A stretch of DNA of 36,455 bases. It comes from Archaeoglobus sp. (GTDB lineage: Archaea > Halobacteriota > Archaeoglobi > Archaeoglobales > Archaeoglobaceae). Below the pieces are notes generated by a model. The model had not been told where the DNA came from and did no database searches. It saw nothing but the letters and a program-made list of their open reading frames with translations. Positions 8,609-17,230 of this stretch are shown here, piece after piece (position 1 is the first letter of the stretch; every line of letters starts with the position of its first letter). Where the stretch lies: contig QNXS01000035.1 of the NCBI GenBank assembly GCA_003978865.1, positions 1 to 36,455 on the forward strand, in the 5' to 3' direction. The position numbers were made by a program, and so were the translations under genes.

Positions 8609-9544
8609 GTGTCAGAATACATTAGATGTTCTCACTGCAGAAGAAAAGCAATATACTATCAGAGGCATTCTGGCAGACATCTATGTAAGAAGCACTTTAT
8701 TTACGACTTTGAAAAAAGAGTTCGCTACGCTGTAAAGAAGTACAGAATGATAGAGAGTGGCGATAGAATAGCCATAGCTCTGAGCGGTGGCAAGGATAGT
8801 GTGGCTTTAACACACTTGCTTGCAAAACTATACGGAGAAAGGAAAGATTTAGAATTTTTCGCAGTAACTGTGGACGAGGGAATTGACGGTTACAGACCTC
8901 CCACAGTCAAAATAGCAAGGAAGATAACAAAAGAACTGGGAATCGAACATAGAGTTGTATCATTTAAAGAAAATTTTGGACTTAAACTTGATGAAATGGT
9001 AAAAATCGGTGATAAAAAGCCCTGTACCTACTGCGGTGTATTCAGAAAGTACTTGCTGAACAGAACTGCAAGAGAAATGGGTGCCAACAAACTTGCAACT
9101 GCTCATAACCTTGATGATGAAACACAAACAATCCTCCTGAACTTTCTGCAATCGGATATAGAGAGACTTGCAAGACTGATACCACAGAGAGTACAGAGAG
9201 GACTTGTGATGAGAATAAAGCCTTTCAGAGAAGTTTATGAGAAAGAAGTTCTTGTTTACTGCATAGTAAATTCTCTGCCAGTGGACATGAACGAATGCCC
9301 GTATAGCCATTTTCCAGTTAGAGCCATGGTAAGAGATTTCCTTTATGAATTTGAGAACGCATATCCCGGTAGAAAGTACTCCGTTATGAGAAGTTTTGAA
9401 GCGCTAATTCCCTGCTTGAAAGAAATGTTTCCCCAGATAGATCTGAACAGATGCGAGAGGTGCGGTGAGCCTACACCTTCAAAGGTTTGTCAGGCATGTA
9501 AACTTTTAGAGGAGCTTAGAACTGCTAAGGATTCCAGTTCTTAA
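8609..9544 (+). CDS. tRNA 2-thiolation enzyme, Ncs6/TtuA-like (TIGR00269)
   Basis: About 311 residues from GTG 8609. The order is typical: an N-terminal zinc-ribbon half (CSHC at residue 7 and a later HLCKKH), a PP-loop ATP pyrophosphatase motif SGGKDS at 59-64, then CTYC (139-142) and a cysteine near 230 that would bind a catalytic Fe-S cluster, and a C-terminal CERCG/CQAC zinc ribbon. The enzyme adenylates and thiolates uridine in tRNA, probably U34 or U54. An upstream TTG at 8528 is open but places the start codon before the TATA element and adds a 27-residue hydrophobic leader foreign to the family, so GTG 8609 is preferred. Its end overlaps the glycosyltransferase gene by 20 bases, convergently. 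Confidence 0.88.
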   Translation: MSEYIRCSHCRRKAIYYQRHSGRHLCKKHFIYDFEKRVRYAVKKYRMIESGDRIAIALSGGKDSVALTHLLAKLYGERKDLEFFAVTVDEGIDGYRPPTVKIARKITKELGIEHRVVSFKENFGLKLDEMVKIGDKKPCTYCGVFRKYLLNRTAREMGANKLATAHNLDDETQTILLNFLQSDIERLARLIPQRVQRGLVMRIKPFREVYEKEVLVYCIVNSLPVDMNECPYSHFPVRAMVRDFLYEFENAYPGRKYSVMRSFEALIPCLKEMFPQIDLNRCERCGEPTPSKVCQACKLLEELRTAKDSSS

Positions 9545-10610
9545 TTTTGATGCTTTTCCCGGCAAGTTTTAACATTGAAACTCTGAGCAAAGCCACAAAA
9601 GAAAGTACCAGCCATGCTGGCGAATATACGAAGTAAAAAGCAGGTAAAAGCAGATAGCTGATCTTCCATTCGAGTTTCTTTGCTGCAAAAACTTCAACAA
9701 TAGCCCAAACAGTAAAAGTTACAATCCCAACAATTGCATTTTTTATCATTCTCTCCTGAAACAACAGAAAAAGCACTAAAAAAAGAACTTTTTGAGGTAA
9801 ACATAGTACAAGAGGTAATATGAGGTAAACTATCTTCGTCAAAACATCTCCAGTTACTATATTATTCAAAATGAATGCTACCACTGCCGGAAAAATTAAG
9901 TATAGAGCAGGCATCCACAGCACAGGTTTTTTTGCTAAATCTGTTAAAGAGTTTAGTATTGCCTGAGCTCCGCCAGTAGCCCATCTTTCTCTCTGAAGTA
10001 CCCATTCCCTAATAGTTTTTGGACAGGTAGTTTCAGCTTTTCCGGCAGTTCCAAACCTGTAACCCTTTAAACCAAGCCTTATACCAAGATCAGTGTCTTC
10101 ATTTATAACATTTCTAAATCCATCTAATGCATAAAATACCTCTTTTTTTATGGCAAAGGCAGCTCCGTTAAGTCCCAGACAGGAGTTCAACTTTTCCGAT
10201 ATTTTGGCAACTGCAAACATGTTCAGATAGTCTATATTTACAAGTTTTTCTAAAATACTGTTCCCACTGATCTCCTTCCTTATTTCAATAGCATCGTAGT
10301 TTTCTAATGCTTTAACAATATCATCAAGACTTGAAATGAGTTTTGTATCGGCATCAATAAATAAGAGGTATTTCCCCTCCGCAACTCTTGTGGCTTCGTT
10401 TAAAGCTCTCCACTTTCCTCTCCTCTTCCAACTTAGACATACCTTAAAAGAGTACTTTTTTAGCAAAAATTCAAGATGGGGTTTTGGTTCATCTGCAGCA
10501 ACTATAAATTCACTTTTTACCTTGCTCCTACTTAGCTTCAGGTAGTTCTCTTCTATGAATCCCGCATCCTTGTAAGCTGCAAATATCACAGATATCAGAG
10601 GTTTATTCAT
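9525..10610 (-). CDS. Family 2 glycosyltransferase with membrane C terminus
   Basis: About 361 residues from ATG 10610. The GT-A fold begins LISVIFAAY, with the nucleotide-sugar DxD-type FIDADTKL near residue 85 and the acceptor/processivity motif QRERW near 205, as in membrane GT2 enzymes of the cellulose/hyaluronan synthase-like branch. Four hydrophobic segments follow and anchor it to the membrane. It probably adds sugars to a lipid or surface polysaccharide; donor and acceptor are unknown. A GTG at 10646 would give 12 more residues, but a TATA-like TTTTTTATACCC at about 10663-10674 sets the transcript start near 10642, so the ATG is better. Confidence 0.83.
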   Translation of the reverse strand: MNKPLISVIFAAYKDAGFIEENYLKLSRSKVKSEFIVAADEPKPHLEFLLKKYSFKVCLSWKRRGKWRALNEATRVAEGKYLLFIDADTKLISSLDDIVKALENYDAIEIRKEISGNSILEKLVNIDYLNMFAVAKISEKLNSCLGLNGAAFAIKKEVFYALDGFRNVINEDTDLGIRLGLKGYRFGTAGKAETTCPKTIREWVLQRERWATGGAQAILNSLTDLAKKPVLWMPALYLIFPAVVAFILNNIVTGDVLTKIVYLILPLVLCLPQKVLFLVLFLLFQERMIKNAIVGIVTFTVWAIVEVFAAKKLEWKISYLLLPAFYFVYSPAWLVLSFVALLRVSMLKLAGKSIKIKNWNP

Positions 10611-10681
10611 GTTCTTTTCATTACTGGCATTGCTGGATTTTTGCACGGGGAAACAGTGAGAAGGGTATAAAAAAAGTTTTG

Positions 10682-11758
10682 CTATTTTGTAGGAATACTC
10701 TTCATTACCATTAATGAAACTACTGCTATTAATACAGCACCTGCTATCGAGTATAACAGGTACTGTAGAGCTGAATACTTTAAGTTTAATTCAATACTTC
10801 CTGATAGTATAAATAGACTTGCTCCCCATAGTACGAGTCCAGTAGCTACGAGCATGAAAGGTACAACCATCTGCTTTTTTATAGGTTTTTTCTCAACCAA
10901 ATGGTCGATTATTTTTCCAAGAGCAGCAGCTATCGCTCCAGAGACAATCCACCACACAGATCCATATATGAAAGCGGTAACAAGTACTATAACTCCGGGA
11001 GCAATCTTTCCGTTGTATAAACTCCATACTAAGTCTACACCCTGAACAGAACCGATTAACACTAAAATTAAGGAAACAACGTAGGCAATAAAAGATATTC
11101 TCCCCTCAAGCAGAGCCTTTTTGAGCGTGGAAAAGTACTCCTCAACGGCATCTTCAAAACCATAAGCCTTTATTAATAAGTAAAACCCAACTGTAAGTAC
11201 TATTACTCCTGTTCCCCATTCAGGATAGTGTGCCAAGAGAAAAACCGAGTAAACTACAAAGATTATACCAAGTGGTGTCAGTGTCATTTTTGCTATCTTA
11301 GGATCGTCAAGCATTTTCTTGATCAGAAAGTATGTATTTTCTATTGTCCTGCTCTGTTTGACCACTATCCTGTTAACAGCATCTATCTTGAATCTACTTG
11401 ATATGAGGGGCATTATGTACTCATCCTCTCCTCCATCACTCACAACAACAACTTTCTCAGCTTTCAGATTTTTCTTCAACCAATCCAGTTGTTCCGCTAT
11501 CTTCGAGTCAGATACAACACCTACTCTCTCATCACCACAAACCGTAGCAACTTCAACATTCTCTCCAGCATTTTTTAATTCATCGTAAACTTTAACAGCA
11601 CCAAACATCGTGTTTACATCAGATTCCTCAGGATCGGCTAACGCCAGCTTCACAGCAGCTTCAACATTTGCTTGCCTACCTATAACGGGGGATTGTATGC
11701 CCGTTTTCCTACCAAGATCATCATCCCTATCAATAGCAATAACAAGTTTTTCGGGCAT
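10682..11758 (-). CDS. DUF373 family membrane protein
   Basis: 358 residues. The N terminus, LVIAIDRDDDLGRK, and the later VVVSDGGEDEYI are hallmarks of DUF373, an archaeal family of unknown function. The first 165 residues look like a soluble alpha/beta domain with clustered aspartates, suggesting metal or nucleotide binding. The remaining part has about six hydrophobic segments. The ATG at 11758 is about 27 bases from a TATA element (11782-11791), so the mRNA is probably leaderless. It lies divergent from the RNA methyltransferase gene. Confidence 0.85.
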   Translation of the reverse strand: MPEKLVIAIDRDDDLGRKTGIQSPVIGRQANVEAAVKLALADPEESDVNTMFGAVKVYDELKNAGENVEVATVCGDERVGVVSDSKIAEQLDWLKKNLKAEKVVVVSDGGEDEYIMPLISSRFKIDAVNRIVVKQSRTIENTYFLIKKMLDDPKIAKMTLTPLGIIFVVYSVFLLAHYPEWGTGVIVLTVGFYLLIKAYGFEDAVEEYFSTLKKALLEGRISFIAYVVSLILVLIGSVQGVDLVWSLYNGKIAPGVIVLVTAFIYGSVWWIVSGAIAAALGKIIDHLVEKKPIKKQMVVPFMLVATGLVLWGASLFILSGSIELNLKYSALQYLLYSIAGAVLIAVVSLMVMKSIPTK

Positions 11759-11781
11759 TCAAAAAACAATAGTTACCATGA

Positions 11782-11791
11782 TTATATAACA
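11782..11791. promoter_or_regulatory. TATA element between divergent genes
   Basis: TTATATAACA on the plus strand reads GTTATATAA on the minus strand. It is correctly spaced for a leaderless start of the DUF373 gene. For the methyltransferase gene it lies only about 20 bases from ATG 11809, which is tight for a message that also carries a GAGGTGG ribosome site at 11797-11803, so that gene's promoter is less certain. Confidence 0.4.
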
Positions 11792-11808
11792 CTTGTGAGG
11801 TGGTTGCA

Positions 11809-12750
11809 ATGAAAGACAGCGATATTAAAAATTCAAGAGAATTGTTCAAAAGGATAAATGCAGAATTCTACAAAAGATACTCAAGGATTGATGATAGCGA
11901 TGAATTCTGGGATTTTATGGCAAAACCGCTGAGACAGAGTATAAGAGTAAACACAATTAAAGGTGAAGTTAGAGAGGTACTCGATCTTCTAAAGGAAAAG
12001 TACGGAGAAAAATTCACCCAGATTCCCTGGTGTGAAGAAGGATTTTTCAGTGAAGCTAAAATCTCAGGTTCGTCAATAGAACATCAGCTCGGGCTTATAT
12101 TCTTTCAGGAAGCGTCATCCATGATACCCCCAACTGTTATGAATGTTAAAAGAAAGAGCAGAATACTCGATATTGCAGCTGCACCGGGAGCAAAAACTAC
12201 CCAGATAGCTCAATACGTTAATAATGATGCAATGATCGTTGCAAACGATGTAAAGTACTCAAGAATAAACGTACTGATATCCAACCTTCAGAGGTGCTCT
12301 GCAATAGCTCATGTAACAATGTGCGATGGTAGAAATTTTAGAAAATATCCGGAATGTTTTGATTACGTTCTACTTGATGCTCCATGCAGCAACACGGGAA
12401 TGGTAAGGAAGAATTACAAGTATGCAAAGATATGGAAGATTAACGAAGTTCTCTCTCTATCAAAGCTTCAGAAACAGCTCATACTTGCTGCATACGAAAC
12501 TTTAAAGAGTGGTGGAACTCTTGTTTATTCAACCTGCACAATAGAGCCATTAGAGAACGAAGAGGTTATTGATCATCTTCTATCAAACACCGATGCCAGA
12601 CTTGAAAAAGTCAGAGTTGCTAAGGGAGTTGAGCCCATAACAGAATTTGAAGGTAGAGTTTACTCCGATGAAGTTAGAAAGTGCCTTAGGATACACCCTC
12701 AGTGCAACGATACGGAAGGGTTTTTTGTTGCAAAGATTATAAAACCGTAG
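11809..12750 (+). CDS. NOL1/NOP2/Sun family RNA m5C methyltransferase
   Basis: About 313 residues. SAM-binding AAPGAKTTQIAQ lies near residue 125, followed by DAPCSNTGMVRKN and YSTCTIEPLENEEV, the two conserved catalytic cysteines of RsmB/RsmF/Trm4-type m5C methyltransferases. Archaeal members methylate tRNA or rRNA; the exact target is not visible. ATG 11809 follows a good GAGGTGG ribosome site; GTG 11800 lies inside that site and is unlikely. The next gene starts 10 bases downstream and looks like its RNA-binding partner. Confidence 0.9.
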   Translation: MKDSDIKNSRELFKRINAEFYKRYSRIDDSDEFWDFMAKPLRQSIRVNTIKGEVREVLDLLKEKYGEKFTQIPWCEEGFFSEAKISGSSIEHQLGLIFFQEASSMIPPTVMNVKRKSRILDIAAAPGAKTTQIAQYVNNDAMIVANDVKYSRINVLISNLQRCSAIAHVTMCDGRNFRKYPECFDYVLLDAPCSNTGMVRKNYKYAKIWKINEVLSLSKLQKQLILAAYETLKSGGTLVYSTCTIEPLENEEVIDHLLSNTDARLEKVRVAKGVEPITEFEGRVYSDEVRKCLRIHPQCNDTEGFFVAKIIKP

Positions 12751-12759
12751 GGTGGTCGT

Positions 12760-13200
12760 TTGAAGGTTAAAAAAGATATAACAGACTTCGTTACAGAAAA
12801 GCTCAAAGAACAGTTCGGAATTGATGAACCGGAACTCAGATTTTATGAAGGAGGTAAGGGGAAAATTTATACATATAAATACAAATTGCCAGAATTTTTA
12901 AAAAAGTACCTTGTTCAATCCGGGATATACTTTGGAAGAATTGAGAAAGATGGCGTAAGGTTGAGTATAGATGGGAGTTCGCTTGTTGGCAAAAAAGCAG
13001 ATGCTTGCAGAGTTGAGTTGAACGACGTAGAAGCAATCAATTGGATGAGTGGAAGAGATATTAAAAAAGATTCAAAAACGAAGTGTTGCTACATATTACT
13101 TAAATGGAGAAGTTTCTTTGTTGGGTGTGGCAAATTATTCAGAGAGAATGAAGAATTAAAAATAAAAAACTTCGTACCGAAAAACAGAAGGGTTAGGTAA
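12760..13200 (+). CDS. Small protein resembling RsmF C-terminal/PUA-like domain
   Basis: 146 residues, basic, beginning at a TTG 9 bases after the methyltransferase stop with a GGGTGG ribosome site overlapping the spacer. The middle (YFGRIEKDGVRLSIDGSSL) and the C-terminal CGKLFRENEELKIKNFVP resemble the domain that follows the catalytic part of bacterial RsmF, here as a separate gene. Such domains help the methyltransferase grip rRNA or tRNA. The operon position supports a joint role. Family assignment is by pattern recall and not secure. Confidence 0.6.
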   Translation: MKVKKDITDFVTEKLKEQFGIDEPELRFYEGGKGKIYTYKYKLPEFLKKYLVQSGIYFGRIEKDGVRLSIDGSSLVGKKADACRVELNDVEAINWMSGRDIKKDSKTKCCYILLKWRSFFVGCGKLFRENEELKIKNFVPKNRRVR

Positions 13201-13230
13201 AGTATTATATATCTGCTACTCTTAGCTCTA

Positions 13231-13677
13231 ATGTATATGGGACTTGTTGCTGAAGTGTTTGGAGTCTACGCAGCCCCCGGTGTTTTTGGTATTTCCCCGG
13301 TTGTTGTTTTAAGGGCTGAGGACGGTAGAATCCTCCCGATATACATTGGAATATCTGAGGCAGTTGCAATTCATTCGGCATTAAAAAACGAAATACCACC
13401 CCGCCCCATGACCCACGACTTACTTGTAGAAATAATAAAAAGGTTGGGAGCAAAAGTTGAAAAAGTAATTATAGATGATCTTGTGGATAATACTTTCTAC
13501 GCTCGCTTAATCCTTAAAAGAAATGATAGCGAGATTGAAATAGATGCAAGACCGAGCGACAGTATAGCGCTTGCTGTCAGGCTTGGAATTCCAGTATATA
13601 TAGATGAAAAGGTGCTGAACGAAGCATATAAGGATGAGCTACCTGAAGATTTTGTGGATTTCGATCAGGTGATCTGA
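13231..13677 (+). CDS. Bifunctional nuclease domain protein (DUF151/BFN)
   Basis: 148 residues. The DUF151 core is plain: LPIYIGISEAVAI, RPMTHDLL, then IDARPSDSIALAVRLGIPVYI. Plant and bacterial members have been reported as nucleases or stress regulators; the archaeal role is unknown. A TATA box at 13203-13213 (GTATTATATAT) places the transcript start at about 13233-13237, so translation should be leaderless from ATG 13231 or ATG 13237. It is followed after 21 bases by the CBS protein gene. Confidence 0.85.
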   Translation: MYMGLVAEVFGVYAAPGVFGISPVVVLRAEDGRILPIYIGISEAVAIHSALKNEIPPRPMTHDLLVEIIKRLGAKVEKVIIDDLVDNTFYARLILKRNDSEIEIDARPSDSIALAVRLGIPVYIDEKVLNEAYKDELPEDFVDFDQVI

Positions 13678-13698
13678 TACTTAAAGGAGGTGAAAACA

Positions 13699-14853
13699 AT
13701 GGGAGATGAACTTAAATCTCTTGTAAGATACGACTACGAGGTTGTTGATTCTGAGGAGACGATCTCAAAAGTTATTCCGATGTTTGAGGAGGGGAAAAAA
13801 AGTGCCATACTCGTTAAAGAAGGGGAGGAGATAGTTGGGGTAATAAGGGATAGAGATCTCATGAGGGGCTGCGTTATGGTTAACCCCCATGAGACTAAAG
13901 TGAAAAAGTTTATGATAAAAACAGGTGTTTTGAGGTATGAAGAACTCACAATTGAAAAAGTTGCGAGAAGGTTTGTTGAGGATTCAACTCCTTTTGTGCT
14001 GGTTAAAGCTGATGGTAAGTATGGAGCTATATACATTAACGAGTTTCTAAATGTAGTAAAGAATGAATTTAAGAACGTAAAAGCAAGAGAGGTCATGAAT
14101 CCCGATGTTATAACTATAAATGAAAGAGATAGCGTGGCAAAAGCCCTTGCCACAATGAGAAACCATGGAATAGACAGACTCGTCGTTGTTGACGATAACC
14201 ACAAAGTTGTTGGAATAGTTACGGGTAAAGACATAATAGACAGAGTAATTTCTCCAAAGAAAGAGAGCAGGCTCGGTGGAGGAAGTGGAAAAGTTGAGAG
14301 ATCTCTGTCAATAATGGTGGAAAGTGTTATGAGTTACCCTGTAATTATGGCAGACAAGCTTGATTCCGTATCTAAAATTATTGACTTAATGGTTAAGAAC
14401 AACATTTCAAGTGTTGTAATAGCAAGAGATAGAATTCCCGAAGGAATAGTGATCAAAAAAGACTTACTTGAAACACTTATAAAAAGAAAGAGTCCAACAG
14501 AGTTTCAGGTTCAGCTAATAACGAAAGATCTATCGATGGATGATTTTGACAAAAAAGCTCTGATGGATGACTTAGAAAAGTTTATGAGGAAGTTCAGAAA
14601 CTTTATTGGAAATGCTGTTCTGTTTGTTTATATTAAAAGACACAAGGAGAACTTCAGAAGTTTACCCTTAGTACACGTTAGAATAAAACTCACAAGTGAT
14701 AAGGGCACTTTCTTTGTAACCGGTGAGAGCTGGGGTGTTGAATTCGCCCTCAATGCGACACTAAAGAAACTTGAGAGAGCGGTTCTCCAAGAGAAAGAAC
14801 TGTTGCTCGACAGAAGAATGGTTAAAAAATTCTACGAGGAGACAATACTATGA
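13699..14853 (+). CDS. Four-CBS-domain protein with HPF-like C terminus
   Basis: About 384 residues. Two pairs of CBS motifs cover residues 1-270 (clear units at SAILVKEGEEIVGVIRDRD, RLVVVDDNHKVVGIVTGKD and SVVIARDRIPEGIVIKKD). The last 110 residues form a beta-alpha-beta pattern like the ribosome hibernation (S30AE/HPF) fold. CBS pairs bind adenine nucleotides, so the protein may sense energy state and act on ribosomes; this is inference. A strong AGGAGGTG at 13686-13693 precedes ATG 13699; GTG 13690 lies within that site. The stop overlaps the next gene's start by four bases (ATGA). Confidence 0.83.
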   Translation: MGDELKSLVRYDYEVVDSEETISKVIPMFEEGKKSAILVKEGEEIVGVIRDRDLMRGCVMVNPHETKVKKFMIKTGVLRYEELTIEKVARRFVEDSTPFVLVKADGKYGAIYINEFLNVVKNEFKNVKAREVMNPDVITINERDSVAKALATMRNHGIDRLVVVDDNHKVVGIVTGKDIIDRVISPKKESRLGGGSGKVERSLSIMVESVMSYPVIMADKLDSVSKIIDLMVKNNISSVVIARDRIPEGIVIKKDLLETLIKRKSPTEFQVQLITKDLSMDDFDKKALMDDLEKFMRKFRNFIGNAVLFVYIKRHKENFRSLPLVHVRIKLTSDKGTFFVTGESWGVEFALNATLKKLERAVLQEKELLLDRRMVKKFYEETIL

Positions 14854-15245
14854 CAGAATATAAATTCAAACACAGTGTTGAAATAATTGATGTACCAGAA
14901 GAGTACACGTTTTCGGATTTTGCAAGAAACTTAGCTGCAATGGATGTCGATACTGTTTACTACTTTGATGGCAGACTGTACCATATAGACTATGAAGTTA
15001 CAGATGCTGTGGTGGAAAAGTGCCTTACAGTAGTGGAAGTTATAACTTCCGTGTCTTTTTGTAATGTTTCCGAGTATAGAAAATGGATTCTTTACCATGG
15101 AAACGATGATGAAGCTGAATATGTTTCAAAGATAAAAAAGATAAGAGGAGATACAGTAATAATCCACGTGCTAAAATCAGAGAACAGATTTATCAGAAAA
15201 GTTAATGAACTCATAAATTCTGGTAAATATAAATCATTTTGTTAG
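14850..15245 (+). CDS. Hypothetical protein coupled to the CBS gene
   Basis: 131 residues, mixed alpha/beta, no motif that I recognise. It has a YYFDGRLYHIDYEV strand pair and an EYVSKIKKIRGDTVIIHV segment. The ATG overlaps the stop of the CBS gene (ATGA at 14850-14853), so the two are probably translated together and may interact. Three cysteines are scattered and do not form a site. Codon use looks like that of its neighbours. Confidence 0.7.
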   Translation: MTEYKFKHSVEIIDVPEEYTFSDFARNLAAMDVDTVYYFDGRLYHIDYEVTDAVVEKCLTVVEVITSVSFCNVSEYRKWILYHGNDDEAEYVSKIKKIRGDTVIIHVLKSENRFIRKVNELINSGKYKSFC

Positions 15246-15256
15246 TAACTATTTAG

Positions 15257-15291
15257 CTTAATTATAATTAAGTTATTTATTTTAATTATAA
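15257..15291. repeat. AT-only palindrome and repeated 10-mer
   Basis: CTTAATTATAATTAAG at 15257-15272 is a perfect 16-bp palindrome. Its internal 10-mer TTAATTATAA (15258-15267) recurs at 15282-15291, 24 bases on. It lies just after the stop at 15245 and about 100 bases before the next start, in a very AT-rich spacer, so it could be a terminator region or a protein-binding site, or a product of base composition. Confidence 0.35.
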
Positions 15292-15390
15292 AATTATTTC
15301 TATTCTATCAAACATTAAAGTGATGTTAGATAAATTCGCCGAAAACCTTATTAAGTAATAATGATAATGATGTATTAGAGGTGATAAATT

Positions 15391-15642
15391 GTGGAAAGAT
15401 ATATAATCGCCCAGACGCAGTTACCAGAGGATACAATCCAAAAATTGAAGGAAAAAACCGGTGAAAGCACAATTAAGGATGCCCTTGCAAAAGCCATAGA
15501 ACACTATCTCATGTGTGTTTACGTTGAACCTCCCAAGAAAGAAAAATACAAGAAAAGGAGAAGCGGCAGGCTACCAATATATCTAACTGAACTTGTGGAA
15601 CAGTACAAGGAGATGATCTCAGGAGAAATGATCAATGATTGA
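15391..15642 (+). CDS. Small archaeal DUF5371-like protein
   Basis: 83 residues. The start pattern AQTQLPEDTIQKLKEKTGE, then TIKDALAKAIEHYL, resembles a short archaeal family recorded as DUF5371 and has the strand-helix-helix order of ribbon-helix-helix DNA-binding proteins. The C terminus is basic (KKRRSGRLP). GTG 15391 follows GAGGTGA (15379-15385) and a TATA-like CTTATTAAG near 15348-15356. A DNA-binding regulator role is possible but not shown. Confidence 0.65.
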   Translation: MERYIIAQTQLPEDTIQKLKEKTGESTIKDALAKAIEHYLMCVYVEPPKKEKYKKRRSGRLPIYLTELVEQYKEMISGEMIND

Positions 15643-15721
15643 GATTTGTTAACACAGAAACTATTGTTAGCATAAGGGAAATAAGAAAATAAAAATATAC
15701 CAGTAACCCCACGCAAATACT

Positions 15722-16342
15722 ATGAGTAACTCTGATATTTTATTAATTTCAGACCCGGGATATGAAGGATCATCTTTATTATTTAATCTTGCTTCGCGTT
15801 TATCCCCCAACATAGTCTGGATTGCATCTGAGCCACCTGCGATAATCAATGCAATAATTAGATCTTACAACTTCAAGGGTAAACTCTGCATAGCCACTCC
15901 AAAGCAGTGGAAAGGATATAACTTTGTCAATCTAATGAATCTAAACGAAGTAAGTATCGCTATATCTAAGGCTGGAGAGAACATGGACAGATTCATACTT
16001 TTAATATCTGTAATACCAGAATTGCTTTTAATACACGGTCTTGAAAAAACCTATCTTTTTATACTAAACACAATATGGAAAATACACAATCAGGGCGGAA
16101 GAACTCTTGCATTAATAACGAAGGGCGCTCAGAGCAGAAAAGACGAAATAATGATGTCTCGACCGTTTTCTATGGTTTTCAGGTTGAAAAAGGATCTAAT
16201 CGATGATACGTGGAAAAGATGGTTAATAGTAGAATCTCCCTGTGTTTCCAAGGAGGTGACACCAATAGATGTTGAAGACTACAAAGTCAGCATTCCAGAA
16301 TCCGTTATGGAGGCAATAGCCAGTATAAAGAAATTCAAATAG
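15722..16342 (+). CDS. Hypothetical protein, degenerate KaiC/RecA-like fold
   Basis: 206 residues. It opens DILLISDPGYEGSSLLFNLA, where a KaiC/RecA-type ATPase would have its Walker A GxxGxGKT; here the lysine is absent. A LILLISVIPELLL segment near residue 100 occupies the position of Walker B. The order of strands and helices still fits the RecA superfamily, so this may be an inactive relative used in signalling or gene control. A TATA-like AAAATATAC (15692-15700) about 26 bases before ATG 15722 suggests a leaderless message. Family assignment is tentative. Confidence 0.6.
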   Translation: MSNSDILLISDPGYEGSSLLFNLASRLSPNIVWIASEPPAIINAIIRSYNFKGKLCIATPKQWKGYNFVNLMNLNEVSIAISKAGENMDRFILLISVIPELLLIHGLEKTYLFILNTIWKIHNQGGRTLALITKGAQSRKDEIMMSRPFSMVFRLKKDLIDDTWKRWLIVESPCVSKEVTPIDVEDYKVSIPESVMEAIASIKKFK

Positions 16343-16390
16343 ATAATAGATTTCAGAAATATTTAATACAGTTTTTCCAAACTCCAAGTT

Positions 16391-17230
16391 ATGTACGTAA
16401 TCCCCGGACCAGCGTCACCCGTACTATCCAGTAGAGTTGCAACCAAACTCAATTTGCCTCTCGCTAAAGTAGTTTACAGTGTATTTCCAGATGGAGAGCT
16501 TTACGTTAAAGTTGAAAAAGGAGTCAAGGATGCTGTGGTTATTCAGAGCATAAGATCGAGTGATGATATTGTCTATCTCATGCTGCTGTTCGATATTCTT
16601 TCAAACTACAGGTTGATTGCAGTAGTACCGTACATGGGCTATGCCAGACAGGATAGGGCATTTAATGAGGGTGAAGCTGTAAGCATAAGGGCGATAGCAG
16701 AATTTCTGGAGAATCATGCAGAAAAAGTAATCTCTGTAAACTTGCATAGCAGAGAAGCTGCTTCTCACTTTAAAAATCTTGTAGAAATAGATGCGATGAC
16801 TGAAATAGGCAGATACTATATCGGGCAGGACGTAATAATGATATCTCCCGACAAAGGTTCATTAGAGAGGGTTAAAGTTGCTGCAAAAGTAGCTGGCTGT
16901 GAATATGACTACCTTGAGAAAGTCAGGATTGATGCTGAGACCGTAGAAATTTACCCAAAAAATATTGATGTAGAGAACAAAAGAGTCGTAATTGTAGATG
17001 ATATTATATCAACAGGTGGAACTATAGCCAAGGCTGCTGAAACACTTAAAGCAAGTTACATTGAAGCTGCCTGCGTTCATGCAGTATTAGCAGCAAATTC
17101 CCTAAACAAACTATTTTCATCAGGAATTAAAGATGTCATAGCGACGGACACTGTAGAACAGGCAGTAAGTAAAATAAGTGTAGCCGATTTGATTGCAGAG
17201 AAAATTACCGAGGTTTGTGAGCTTTATTGA
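16391..17230 (+). CDS. prs: Ribose-phosphate pyrophosphokinase (PRPP synthetase)
   Basis: 279 residues. It contains FPDGELYVK, PYMGYARQDR, SVNLHSR and the PRPP-binding loop VVIVDDIISTGGT near residue 200. The enzyme transfers pyrophosphate from ATP to ribose-5-phosphate, giving PRPP for nucleotide, histidine and tryptophan synthesis. At 279 residues it is the short archaeal form, about 30 residues less than the bacterial enzyme. TATTTAATAC at 16361-16370 places the transcript start at about the ATG 16391, so it is probably leaderless. Its last 26 bases overlap the end of nth on the other strand. Confidence 0.95.
   Translation: MYVIPGPASPVLSSRVATKLNLPLAKVVYSVFPDGELYVKVEKGVKDAVVIQSIRSSDDIVYLMLLFDILSNYRLIAVVPYMGYARQDRAFNEGEAVSIRAIAEFLENHAEKVISVNLHSREAASHFKNLVEIDAMTEIGRYYIGQDVIMISPDKGSLERVKVAAKVAGCEYDYLEKVRIDAETVEIYPKNIDVENKRVVIVDDIISTGGTIAKAAETLKASYIEAACVHAVLAANSLNKLFSSGIKDVIATDTVEQAVSKISVADLIAEKITEVCELY

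Noticed and set aside
17205-17230. prs/nth 3' overlap as a sign of misannotated ends.
   Set aside because: Both C termini fit their families: the Fe-S loop of nth is intact and prs ends normally. Convergent overlaps are common in compact archaeal genomes.
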